Positions 1-11,432 of a DNA stretch of 64,000 nucleotides are shown here, one piece after another (position 1 is the first letter of the stretch; each line of letters starts with the position of its first letter). The translations under genes were made by a program, and so were the position numbers. The notes under the pieces were generated by a model. It had not been told where the DNA came from. It saw only the letters and a list, made by a program, of their open reading frames with translations, and ran no database searches. Where the stretch lies: assembly GCF_036373705.1 (NCBI RefSeq), contig NC_089856.1, forward strand, positions 33,266,298 to 33,330,297, read 5' to 3'. This DNA is from Amia ocellicauda. Taxonomy: Eukaryota > Chordata > Actinopteri > Amiiformes > Amiidae.

Positions 1-58
1 GGAGCCATTCCTTCCTTATATGTCGTCCATGGTGTATTAAGCCCCTTGCTGTGTCACA
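1..58 (-). repeat. Start of the 3' LTR of the Gypsy element (truncated by window)
   Basis: The minus-strand sequence begins TGTGACACAGCAAGGG and aligns with the start of the other LTR at 2624. It directly follows a purine-rich tract (minus strand), the usual position of a 3' LTR. Only the first 58 bp are visible. Confidence 0.65.
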
Positions 59-394
59 TACCCCCCCTCAGCTCTGTGTCAGGACACTGGGCGGTGGATG
101 CCCATAGAGTATGTTGGCATCTCGAGCGCCTGATATGTGCATCACAATAAAGGTGAAAGGCGGTAAGCTGAAAGAACACCAAACCAAAAAGGTGTTAGAA
201 GTTTAATGATGTATCATCCAGGTTAGAGGAACATGATCTTTGATCAATAAACATTTTCTCCCCAGCAAGTAATATATCAAGATGTCTCGTGCTCATTTAA
301 AGACCAAGCACTCATTTTCAACCATCAAGTATTTTACCTTCCAATGTAACAGCTTGTGAATAAGCTATAATATGGGATATTCTTTATGGATATC

Positions 395-2100
395 TTGAGG
401 TAACTCAGCGCCCAAACCAGTATCGGTCATGTTTCTGTATCACAGGTATGTTGAAGTCTGGAGTTATCAGAACTCTTTGGCAAAGGTGTTTTCGGCTTCA
501 TCTGTCCATGTTATCATGAAGGGTTGTTTATTGTGTGTCATTTCTGTTAGGGCATGCACTATAGTAGTTAAGTATTATGAAGCACCGGTAATAGCTAGTG
601 AGACCAATAAAGGCTTTCACTGTTTTTTGTTGATGGGTGGTGGTCAGTTTTGAATTGCAGCAACCTTTTTATCATGAGGCTTAATCTCTTCCTATCTTGA
701 ATCCCAGGTATTAAACATGGTTGAGTCCCAGTACATTTTTGGAATTGCTGTGAAGCCTGCATCTTGTAGCGTGTTAAATACAGCTTGTACTTTCTTTAGA
801 TGGAAAGTCTAGTCCTCACTGTGGATGGTGACATCATCCAAGTTAGTGGGGTCACAGGACTATATTCATGAGCCCTTTGAAATGAAGACGGATTCCCGTG
901 GAGACCAAATGGTAGCATCCCATACTGAAACAAGCCTTCGTCTGTGGAGAAAACTTTTTTCTTCCCTGGGCTAGGGCCGATGGGTACTTGCCATTAGCCT
1001 TTGGTTAGGTCAAGGGTCCTTATGAATTATGCCTTTCCCAACTTGTCAATAAGTCCATCAACCTGTAACATGGGATAAGAGTGAAATTCTGATATTTCAT
1101 GTACATTTCTGAAATCGTTACAAAATCTCAGGGGAGCCATCCAGTTTGGGAATTGTACTATCAGGCTGTTCCATGTGTTCTGCAATTCTTCTACAATTTC
1201 TTGGTCCAACTAATTTGTATTTCTTATCTGGTCATTTCCAGCTAAGCCTCCGGTATATGATCTGATCTCCTGATTGAAACTTCCTGGGCCTAACCACCAT
1301 GCTTGTAGGATCACTGTTGCACTTCTTGCGTTTGCTGCATGTGGTTCCGGACCATAGCCATTGTTCATTTGATGTACATTTTCATTTTGTTCACAAGCTC
1401 AATCAGGGACCTGTGTGCCCAGGGCTGCTCTTCCCAGATCTCCTTAGCTATGTTAAGAAGTCCACAGGGTCTATGTCCATATAGTAGTTTGAATGGGGAA
1501 AAATCTAGTAGATGCCTGTGGAATCCCCTGTACTGTGAATATTCAGCTGTGCTGTCCCGAATTGGTCAGTGTGGAGTGGAAGTGTTAGTTGAGTTATGGC
1601 AGCTGGGGGGTCTGTACGTGAGATTTGTTCCCTTCCTTCTTTGTCATTGTTGTCTGGTTTGTCAGAGGGGGTTTCTCATTGCTATTGGAATTTCCCTGCA
1701 CAACTAGAAAAGAGGGTTTGGTTAGCATTCACTTTTGTACTCATCGGGGTAGACGTGTAGTATTTTCAATCTTATTAGTTGCAGAGTTATAGAGGCATGG
1801 TACAGTGGGCTGCCTAATTTCCCACAGCTACTGAAATTTAGGAAAGTTTCTTACAAGCATCATGGGGACTGGTAAATTATCAAGAACTCAAATTTTTTAT
1901 CTACATGGCCCCCTAGCAGTGACTATGATTGGGGCAGTAGGATACTCTCTGGTGCCACCATAGACACATGATGGAGTTCCTGTCTTTGGGGCAGATTGCT
2001 TAACATTTGATAAGGGAGCGGCATGCCAGAGTCACTATGCTGTTGGAGTCCACTAAAGCAGTTACTTGCATGTTCCCAATCATGACTGGACATTTGGCAG
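395..2100 (-). pseudogene. Gypsy pol remnants: protease, reverse transcriptase, RNase H-like
   Basis: Degenerate pol, read on the minus strand in shifting frames. Around 2030-2100 is an aspartic-protease-like stretch reading ALVDSNSIVTLA, in which the usual D-S/T-G catalytic motif appears as DSN. At 1027-1209 is a reverse-transcriptase stretch with RFCNDFRNVHEI and the Y-P-M of the palm region. Below it come DLTKG-stop-WQVPI and then GLFQYGMLPFGLHGNPSSFQ (about 880-1020), classic Gypsy RT motifs. Near 640-430 are tether and RNase H-like pieces ending in TDTGLGAELPQ. At least three in-frame stops and several frame changes separate these blocks, so no functional protein is possible. Confidence 0.75.
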
Positions 2101-2509
2101 GTTGTTTAGAATCCTTTCCACCAAAGGTGATCAAGAGATTACAGTTCTGTGGGCTCATCTGTGATGGGACACTGCCAGGAGATATGTCCTATTTCCTCAC
2201 CTCGGCAGCACCTCCTCATGTCTCGATCAAAAAAGGTCTTACTTCAGTTTCCTCTTGAGGTCTTGCCCTTTCGTGACACCTCACATTTTTTCAAGAGTCC
2301 AGCATCCCTAGGTCTATGTTCCCTTGTACAGTATGTGTCCTGTCCTCTCTGATTTAGTTTGGGTGACTGTTTTTCTAAGAGTTAATCAGCTCTCTGGGGG
2401 TTTCCTTGACTGCTGGCCTTCTTCATGAAGTAATGGAGAGTTTGGAGATACACCACAAGAACAATACAGTGAGGTAGCGAGAGCGTTTTCTCGTTCATTA
2501 GTGACGGTA

Positions 2510-2624
2510 GGTGTGGCTCTCCTGCTGGAGCTAACAAACTTCTAATGGCATAATGGATCCAGGAGGGGAGCCAGTCCTTCCTTTTGTACCATCCATCGGA
2601 AATGGTGGCCCTGGCTGTGTCACA
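2510..2624 (-). repeat. 5' LTR start of the Gypsy element
   Basis: The minus-strand sequence begins at 2624 with TGTGACACAGCCAGGG and matches the LTR start at 58. The inner boundary and the primer-binding site were not resolved, so the lower coordinate is approximate. Confidence 0.5.
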
Positions 2625-3039
2625 ATACAGGCACCCAACCCACTTATGACTGAACTGGCTCCTGTTGAGCCGTCATAAGTCGAGTCTGCATTGTTATAAA
2701 TTATGGTTCCACTCATGGAAACCCATTATTTCATGTTCTATCAAACATAGAGAAGTTCAGATCCAATTATGTAAAATTGTTGTGTATTAGTACAATGTAA
2801 ACAGAGTTTTCCATCTTGACATTTTGAGCTCTCTACAGGTATGTGTTGCTTCTACCAAAACGTGGATGGTCTTGAATATGTTCCATAATTGTCAATATTT
2901 TCTGAGGTTCTGTATTCCTACTTAGACCAATAGACCAAGTAGACCAAGGTTTTCACATTAGAGAATGCTCACATTGTTAGAAAGCTGAGAGTCTCAGCTT
3001 TCATGGGATACCAAACACTTGGCAAACAACACAACAATG
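2625..3039. other. Unassigned non-coding flank of the Gypsy element
   Basis: I see no gene, splice-bounded exon or recognisable repeat here. It is the sequence flanking the 5' LTR; because the opposite flank is outside the window, a target-site duplication cannot be tested. Confidence 0.4.
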
Positions 3040-3269
3040 AAGAGTACAAATGGGATTAAACAGAAGCACATGGATTTGGTGACCAGAGGGGTTTTTCAGT
3101 TTAAGGGGGTACATTTTGATAAACAAAATTATTCCATGATTTATTTTTTAATCTCCAATTGTTTATTTGTTCTATGCTTTAATTTCAGAGTACATTGAGA
3201 CATTAAACTGTGTAAATTTCAATAAAAACTGGAAAAAGTGTGGTGTTCTAAAACTTTTCACCGGTAGTG
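3040..3269. mobile_element. Truncated Tc1/mariner-like terminal fragment
   Basis: The right edge reads CTAAAACTTTTCACCGGTAG, followed by TG and a TA dinucleotide at 3270-3271. This resembles the terminal repeat of a common fish Tc1-like family whose end reads CACTACCGGTCAAAAG on the other strand. The preceding A/T-rich stretch, with TCAATAAAAACTGGAAAAA, fits the sub-terminal region of that family. No matching inverted repeat and no transposase was found to the left, so this is an end fragment; the left boundary is a guess. Confidence 0.5.
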
Positions 3270-6077
3270 TATATATATTGGATTATTGGAGAAAAGCAGA
3301 AGTGGGGGGATCTGTATCAGTTTTCAGTTTCTCAGACATGGTGAACAGCATACATTGTTCACATAATGCATAACAATAACTATAAAGTAAAGAGCTATGT
3401 GGCGGAGATTGGTGCAGTTCAAGCAGCAGCTGCGAACTTGCGAGTGTGGCTGACGTTATGCATTTCCTGTATTGGGATGACATGTGGAGTCTGCATCATA
3501 CGCCATTGTAAAAGCGAGCTGCGGACGTAAATTGAGGGGGGTTAGGGGCTATCTCACATTAAAAGATGCCGGGTAGGGTTTGTAAGTCGGAGACTGCCTA
3601 TATTATGCATTTGAAAGTTCACAATGCATTAAATTAAATACTACAGACACAATGATTTCTAAAGAACATTCAACATATAATACAATTTAAGAAATGTCTT
3701 TCCCAAATGACTAGATATACAGGTTAGTTAAATGTCCAATTTTCCTCAGTATAACTTTGAAGCCAAAGCCTGTAACAATCCTTCATGTGGAAAGTTTTAT
3801 AATGAGTCATCTCCAACCCTCGGTAAAGGGATCACGGCCTAGCTATGCACTCATACAAGTTCTGGCATAAACAATCCTTTCGTTCTAGTGTCGCCTCAGT
3901 GGTTGGAGAAAAAGAAGGTGGATGAAGATATTATCTATGTACTGTAAATAAATCCAATTCAAATGTATCTTCACTTCACTTGCATTAAGTTGGGTGCACC
4001 CACTACTTGCAGGTAATAAAAACACAAGAGTTTAATGTGATTGTGAGTGAACATGACAAATTAACAAATCATTTTACCCTAATTACGTTTTTTTTTTAAA
4101 TCTGTTTGCTGAATACATGAATAACTGCCAATATAAAATGAATTAATCTTCCCAATCTGCTTGTACGTGCTATATTATTTTATTCGCTAATTCCACTGGC
4201 TGTTATTGCATGCAAAATATTAGTGATTCTTAAATATTGTGCTGCCAGCCCCATTCACCATGAAAAAAAATCGAAATCTTTTTTCCTTCTTCTTAAGATC
4301 ACATCCACATGTTTCACTTCTGTAGATGACATCTGGGTTTATGAGAAAGCCTATGACAAGCCATGACTTCAAGTTGACTTGTGCCTATGGCATTCAACCT
4401 AAACGCTCAACTTAAAGCTTTAACCTCTCATGTGAGTATGACAACATCAAACTGCCACCTCATCATCTCCATATGTACTTCAAAACTACAAGGTTTGAGC
4501 AGATAAGTTCTGGTATTCAATTTAAATATAGAGACAACTATAACTTTAACCTCATTTAGTGACTGTACATACTTCAATGTTAAAGATCCCAAAGCATTGT
4601 GAAATAATGTGCAAGTTTATGGAGAAGTCCCAGTCTTAGTCAGTACAACTTCTTCAAAAGTGGCATTTGGCCGAACTAGACACTGATGGCTTATCACACC
4701 AGAACAGAAATAGAGCTATATCAATTATTTTGTCATGACCTTGATTTCTGGATGCACTGCTATGGCACATACCAGCTTCTGAATATGTAAAAAGGGGCAT
4801 TTACATGTAGCAAATACATTTTTATTTTTATGGTGACAGTGGAAAGATGAGTTGGTTGGTTTGGACAAGAAAATGACAGAGCTCAGCGGCCAGCAGCCTT
4901 CAAAAACAGCCCATCATTTCAGTGAGAGCAAAGACGGGCATTTTTGGTGCATTTAATTAAGACATAACAGATTAATTGTGATGAGATAAATATAAGACTT
5001 GGTGAAAAGTAGAATTATACTAAAATAAAGTGCTTTTTTTATTATTCCCTTGCGAGAGATAAAGAAAATTATTTTTGCTCACCTTGCAATGTTAAACATT
5101 TGCATCCTCAGGTGATATTTAACACATCTCAGAACACAACATGTGACTGCTGTTAGGGGCTGTTTAGAATAATTCATGATTAAAATACAAAAAATAATCT
5201 TCATCATAATTAAAAAGGGCCTGTTCTTCCATTGCCTAATAATGTTAACATGACTTAGATGCTGAATCAACAGAATTTATAAAAATGTGATTTTTATGGT
5301 AACCTGTTGAAACAACTAGAAGCCCCTTTCTTATAAATGTCAGACTTTGACAGTAAGGGAAAACCACACACACAAAAACTATGAAGTTTTAATCTTTGGG
5401 ATAGTTCAATATCTTGCCATCTGTCACTATGAACTCTTTGCCCAAAGCTTCACATAGAAGTTGCTTTGCTATTAGAAACAGACGCCATGTACCTGAACTG
5501 TTCGCTCTATGTCTCAGACAGGGAACATAGAGCACTAATAGCTTGCACACCCAGGGATTGTGTAACTCAGTTGGAACTTCCTGCTGACCGCTTCTCAGGC
5601 ATCAAGTCTCGTTTAGTAATTAAGCTTGGACCACACCAGTGATCGCAGCTGACACTGTGTTTCAACATGCATTCCTTGTGAAAGTCACTTAGCCTTCATT
5701 CATAGCAGGTTACACTGGTACAGAATAACCCAGGAATGATAAAAATGATCAGTCTGGCCCCGCATGTTAAAACAGCACGGGTTCCTCTATCATGCGTGTT
5801 CCATCAACTTTTAGATTTACGTGAAAGTGACAGTTTCTCTCCCCCTTTGGGACATGGTGTGGTTTCACGTTTATTGGTAATAAAAATGCAAGTAGACGGG
5901 TCCTGCTTTGAGTGAGACCTGCTTCATACGCTGCCTGAAGTCAAATAAACATTGTACTGAATTGACCCAGATACTCAACATCTGCATACATTGCTGACCC
6001 ACTTCACATAAAAAAGGTACAGAAGCCTTATATTTTGTATATATATGCAATTGTGTAACACAAAGTAGCATTCTATC

Positions 6078-6079
<2 letters not shown>
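3270..6079. other. Intergenic, no gene seen
   Basis: No open frame here resembles a known protein, and no exon with good flanking splice signals was recognised. A block near 4920-4995 has several TTAATTAA/ATTAATTG homeodomain-type words, which could mark a conserved non-coding element, but nothing proves it. Confidence 0.4.
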
Positions 6080-6121
<42 letters not shown>

Positions 6122-6131
6122 GAGAGAGAGA

Positions 6132-6166
<35 letters not shown>
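6080..6166. repeat. Compound (AT)n-(AG)n microsatellite
   Basis: About 37 bp of AT dinucleotides are followed by about 45 bp of AG dinucleotides with two small interruptions. Confidence 0.95.
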
Positions 6167-7718
6167 CACTTTAAAAATTGTTGCACAGGAATACAGTTTT
6201 AGTTTAATACATTTTCTAAATAGTAACCAGGAGTATTATCCTAAAGGTCTTTAAACCATTCCATAATATCAGAATATAGCCTATATTACTTCAAAATAAG
6301 GGGAATCACCTATTTATAGCTGTGTGATGTACAGTATAATAAACCAAAGTTAGCTTGAAAAAACAAGTAAACAAATAGCCTGCAAAGAAAACAAGCTTCG
6401 GCTCAGCCCACTTGCCTAGCCTTTGGTAGTGCCGTCAGACTTGTACTTTCACAGTAGTGTGTCATGAAGTGATCACAGGGCAGATAGCATTACCAGGCTC
6501 TGGCGGGTATAGTGTCTGAGCGGGAGAGATGGCTGTCTACTGATAGTAGCTATGTGAGGGCAAAGAAAACAGATTTTATTACCAAGCCCCACAAGAGGAA
6601 ATTTAAATATAGCTGCCAGTACAGATTCTTTTTCATTGTCTGTTTGTGCTTCTTTTTTGTAAATCCAGTTTTGCAGTCTGCTTCAGAAAAAACAAAATTA
6701 CTTTAGATCTTATAATACACTATTACAAATGTGAACTGGATGCCTAAGTCAGCATGACATTTTCAGCTGACTGATAATTCACGAGTGTCCTAAGTATTTT
6801 CCGATCTGGCCTGATCTTTACTCTAAACCAAAATGTACCTTAATTAGTCAAAATATTATATGTGCTAGAATGTCTATAAAGGCTACATTTTGGTTGACTT
6901 TGGTTATGATTGTGCAGTTAAATGTGTTGTTATTGTCAAGATAATGGTTAATATTGAAATTGGTGATAGTGAAATGTTTTGTTTGGTTTACGTACATTTT
7001 AGAATAAATATTGTTATTAGGTTTGATTGTAGATTTAGTACAAAGCAATGTTTAGGGTTATTTATATATTTATTAGTAGACACTCTTGTACTTACTCGAC
7101 TTATAGCAACAAATGAAAGGGAGAATATAGAGTACAAATAATACAAGTAATACATTTATATATATGTGTGCAAAAGATGCTTTTGAATAAAAAATAATTT
7201 TAATACATTAAAAAAACACCTCTCCATGCTGTTCTTCAGTTTGTGGGAATTTCTCACTCCATTGGAGAAGGCTGATTGTCTGCTTTGTCCTTTAACGTCT
7301 CCTCTGGAGATAATAATCTTTCGAAAGCAAATGCGTGACAGAACAAGGACTGCAGCTGAAAAGAGCATCTATTTTTCAAAGTCTGAGGTTGTGCTGTTTT
7401 TGTGATATGGACCAATGATCACCCAGACATAGAACTAGACAACCCACTAAGACCTGCAAGATGAAAGATTAATGTTTTTTGCTCTGGCACCGAGAGAGGA
7501 AGAGAGCCTGCCATCTCTCCCTAGTACAGCCCTGCAGGCTGTCATACTTATCTGTTCCCAAGTATACCTGTATCCCAAATGCAATCATGATCCACACCCT
7601 GGCAATGTTCTGATGGTTACAGAAATCTCAATGGAACTGCAAAAAATGTAATACTTTAACATTTTCACTGTAGAGAAACAGCAAATGCCAAAGGAAAAAA
7701 TATATCAGTCCATCTAAG

Positions 7719-7749
7719 TATCTATCTATGTATCTATCTATCTATCTAT
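7719..7749. repeat. (TATC)n microsatellite
   Basis: About seven TATC units with one TATG interruption. Confidence 0.9.
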
Positions 7750-9855
7750 GATCCCTCGTATTATGATTCACCTGAAGAAACAGACTGTGGCGAGGGACAA
7801 AAAGTATTTCTAAAGATGAAAGCTTCAGGTTCTAGAAAATATGTCTGACAGTTTTTGGCAAAACAGGAAACAGTGAGAGAGAGATATGATGAAAATGATA
7901 AGAGTGTGAAGGAGAAGCGCTGGAGTTGCGGTTCAGCGGGAGGACGTTGTGAGGCATGCTGGTATTCGTGAGAGCTGCCTGGTCGCTGCACTGGATCTGC
8001 AGCAATGGGTGGGAGACTGTGAGTTATCCTGGTCACGTGACAAATAGTAATGCTGTATGGCACTACAGATTCACTTTAGAAATCAAGTTCTACACCTCAC
8101 ATAGGAGGCTAATTTAAATTACTAATTAAGTAGTGCAAGGATAAAAGGATGAAATTGGTTTCTTACTGTAGCTAATCTTAGAACTTTTAATTGGAGGTAG
8201 GGATAACTTTTTCAGAGTTTTTTATATTCCGCTGTCGATGGAACTTTTCACACCTTTGAGAAAGGGAATAGGTCTTGGGTACAGTATTCAACTTTTTTCT
8301 TTCTAACACAAAACATGAACCCCAAATGGTGAAGTTCAATGCATTAAATAGTATGTAAACAACTCTGCTCTTTTCCAACCAATTGTTTCGCTGTCAACTT
8401 TTATTAGAATATTTGTAACATTCTCCTGAATAATAGGAACCTTCTGAATAGTTAGTTGTCTCGATCTGTTCCACAGTTGTGTTGGACAGACAGGTAGATT
8501 TATTTTATTAGCAAAACTGCTGAACTGAGCAGTCGCACAAACTTAGTCCCACACCGCACTACCCGTTCTTAAGTACGGCTGCACTTCCTGAGAGAAGTAT
8601 TAGTTGCACTAAGCTTGTTTTGAGTGCTAAGTCAGCTAGGTCAACTGAACAGGTGTGAACAATGACAACGAGGAATGCAGAAACTTGTGGGCTCAGATAC
8701 ACAAAGTGTGAATTGACAGTCACATTTCAGCTGTCAGCTTAATTGGCAGAGCACTCAATACAAACCACCAGGCTAAGGAAATGTACAGGATGTGCGGGCA
8801 CAGGCAAAATATATGCTCAGCTCACACAAGAGTCTCGCGCCTCACATAATAAGCTCAGTTGTACATATTTTAGAACAGCAAAGATCATCCAGTTAAAGAT
8901 ACAAATTTTACCATATTTTATGGTCAGCCAAAGAATTAATTAGTACAAAAATTTTAAATTGAAATCATGCAATCTACTGGATAACCATAGATGTATTACC
9001 ACAAATAAATATCCACAACAACAAAACTAAATTCAAAGTAATTCATAAATGTATTGATTGATTGATTAAATAATTAAGAAAAAGGCATTATGATATAATT
9101 TAAATACACATTCTTTAGCTAAATAAAGAACATAAAACACTGAAAATATAAATATATATATACAATAAAGTAAACACAGAGGAATGCAAAAAAACTGCCA
9201 CTAAGCATCTTCCCAATTCGACGATTACCTATTTCAGATGCTAAAATGTACTGGTGGCTTTCAAGTTGATGATAGTATTTTTATTTTAATTATTTAAACT
9301 GTTATGAAAACACACTTATCCAGCTTCATACTTGTCTTGTATACCACACGAGTTTACTTTCCCTGTCAACAACTACCATTTAAAACTTAAAAGCAGCCAC
9401 AGGCTCTCGTACATTCAAAGGGCTCAGGGGCCCATATATATTAACACATGTTGCCAAATTATTGATAGACCCATGACCTGATATCCATCTCATAAACTAC
9501 AGAATGAGAATAAACTCTTGCGTAGTACAGTAGAACATGGATATCGAAGATAAATGAAAGGGGAAATGTAAATATTTATAGGAGCTGGCACTTGTGTTTA
9601 TGTTAAGAGTTGCAATTGTTTGTTTAAAGCCTTTTGTCAAATGTGTAAACTTGGCTACCAGATAAAGACAGCAGGGTTGGTGTTTAATGTTATTACTGAG
9701 TGCATGTCACTCATTTGTAGCAGTTAGGAGAAAAACATTTATTTCTCATCTTTCCCTTTATCTGGTATGACTACTGTACCATTCCACAACAAATACTTAA
9801 GCAACAAAAAACAAAACAAAAACAGACGTAATGAAGGGCACGCGTGTGCCAGGCT

Positions 9856-9873
9856 GACCGCAGGGGGCACCTC
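9856..9873 (+). promoter_or_regulatory. CTCF-like site (tentative)
   Basis: The sequence GACCGCAGGGGGCACC contains the AGGGGGCAC core of the vertebrate CTCF motif, with mismatches in the 5' C-C-A part. It is a motif match by eye only. Confidence 0.25.
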
Positions 9874-11377
9874 CGAGACTAGGGGCAGCTCAGTGATGAC
9901 CAGACAAAACAGGACACTGGCCAGAGTTCATCTGCTGACCTGCGTCTGCTTACCTTAACTACGTATGTCATACATAAACACCCTATCACAAAACACAGTC
10001 AGATCATAAAACATCTTGCTGATAAAAAGAAAAGCAGACCAAATGTTTTTCCCTACCTTTCTGCATTCTAGATTCTCTAGCAACAATAATCTGAAATAGG
10101 TGGGATGCCATGGCTGGGGCAGTTGTAAAAGCTTGTGACTGACAAAAGACAAAGAATAAAAATGGTCATAATAGTAGCCTATATTGCAGTTTACAAAGTA
10201 ACCATTTTCTTACAAACACACAACAGAAAGAAATTAAAAACTTTTCACACTTCTTAAAGCAGTAAATGACTGTTATTTCTATACAAATGGATATTTATAA
10301 GTCTTAATATATATATATTATGAAGAAGGCACACTAAGCACATTGTTTTCTGATAATTTGTCACTTGCCATTTCAACTGTATGAACTACTTTCAGCACAT
10401 GGGTTTTAAGTTCTACTAATTGCATTACTGTAACACAATCATAGTGCTTTCCCTCACAGATCCACTGAGTGCTTCATCTCAAGGGATCCACAAAAATAAC
10501 AGTGAAAAGGCATTTATATCCCCCGAAATATATTAGATAAGCCGGGGTTACTTTAGATCAATTTTAGGATTCACAATGGTTTTCTGTAGCATTTTGAGTA
10601 ATTCAATTCAAAATGGTAGAAGAGGATGGCAAACAGAATCCAGGTGTGGTACAGTGCAGAAGCTGTTATTTATTTACATTTTAAACTAAATGTACAGGAA
10701 TATTCAGGCAACATCACTTGCTATAATTTATTATTAACAAAAACAATGATTTAGAAAACCAAACACAAAAAGGTTTTCACAGATTATAAATATATTGATA
10801 ACAAAAACAAGGGCTTCAACAATTCTGTAATACTATATTGGTTCCCTAAATAAAACCCTTTGTATACGTTTTTTGATCTTCTCCACTCTTTTTTGGTTAA
10901 AAGTATCTCATAACTTATATACAAATAAACAGTTTTCTGTATATGAAGTCATTCAGAGAGACATGCTTTGAGGCCTGACGTTCAGTCACTGGTAGCAGTA
11001 ATTACTTCAGCTTTTTTGTTTGTTTAAGTTTGACACTAATATATTGTGAATGTGAATTAGGTTTGTTCCCAAGAGAATCCAAATTCTCAAAACAAGCCCC
11101 AGCTGTACAAACCAGTAATTTTGTTTAAACTTTTTTATGCTCAGTAGAATTTCTTTTCCTGATTTCAAATTAAAAATAAACACCCCGTGGACCAGATATA
11201 TTGTCTCGATATGAAATGTTCAAATAAGAAGCTCTGAAGTGATGAAAAAAGCTGATTCGTGAAAGATTATTTGTCTTACAGAAAAAAAATGACCTCTTCT
11301 TAAGAAGAAGAAAATATTTTGAAACATCTGTATAAATTTAACTAATCTTTTGCAAGTTTTATGTATAAACAAATAAT

Positions 11378-11428
<51 letters not shown>

Positions 11429-11432
11429 TATA
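11378..11432. repeat. (CA)n(TA)n microsatellite
   Basis: About ten CA units are followed by about sixteen TA units with one CA interruption. Confidence 0.95.

Larger units (their letters stand above)
1..2624 (-). mobile_element. Decayed Ty3/Gypsy LTR retrotransposon, integrase apparently missing, cut by the window edge
   Basis: Read on the minus strand, the order is LTR, protease-like, reverse transcriptase, RNase H-like, polypurine tract, LTR. The two LTR starts align: both begin TGTGACACAGC and both reach a shared GGAAGGA.TGGCTCC block about 45 bp in. A polypurine run (minus-strand reading of the C-run at 60-70) sits directly before the second LTR, as expected for a Gypsy element. Between the RNase H-like start (about 395-430) and the polypurine tract there are only about 350 bp, too little for the rest of RNase H plus an integrase. 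Gag space is also very short. Stops and frameshifts are frequent, so the copy is old and inactive. The left end, and any target-site duplication, lie outside the window. Confidence 0.75.

Noticed and set aside
1299-1707. Plus-strand open frames of 61 and 122 codons
   Set aside because: They lie antisense to the Gypsy pol remnant and show no family motifs.
7761-8063. 100-codon minus-strand open frame
   Set aside because: Composition is not protein-like, no family motif, no conserved splice context.
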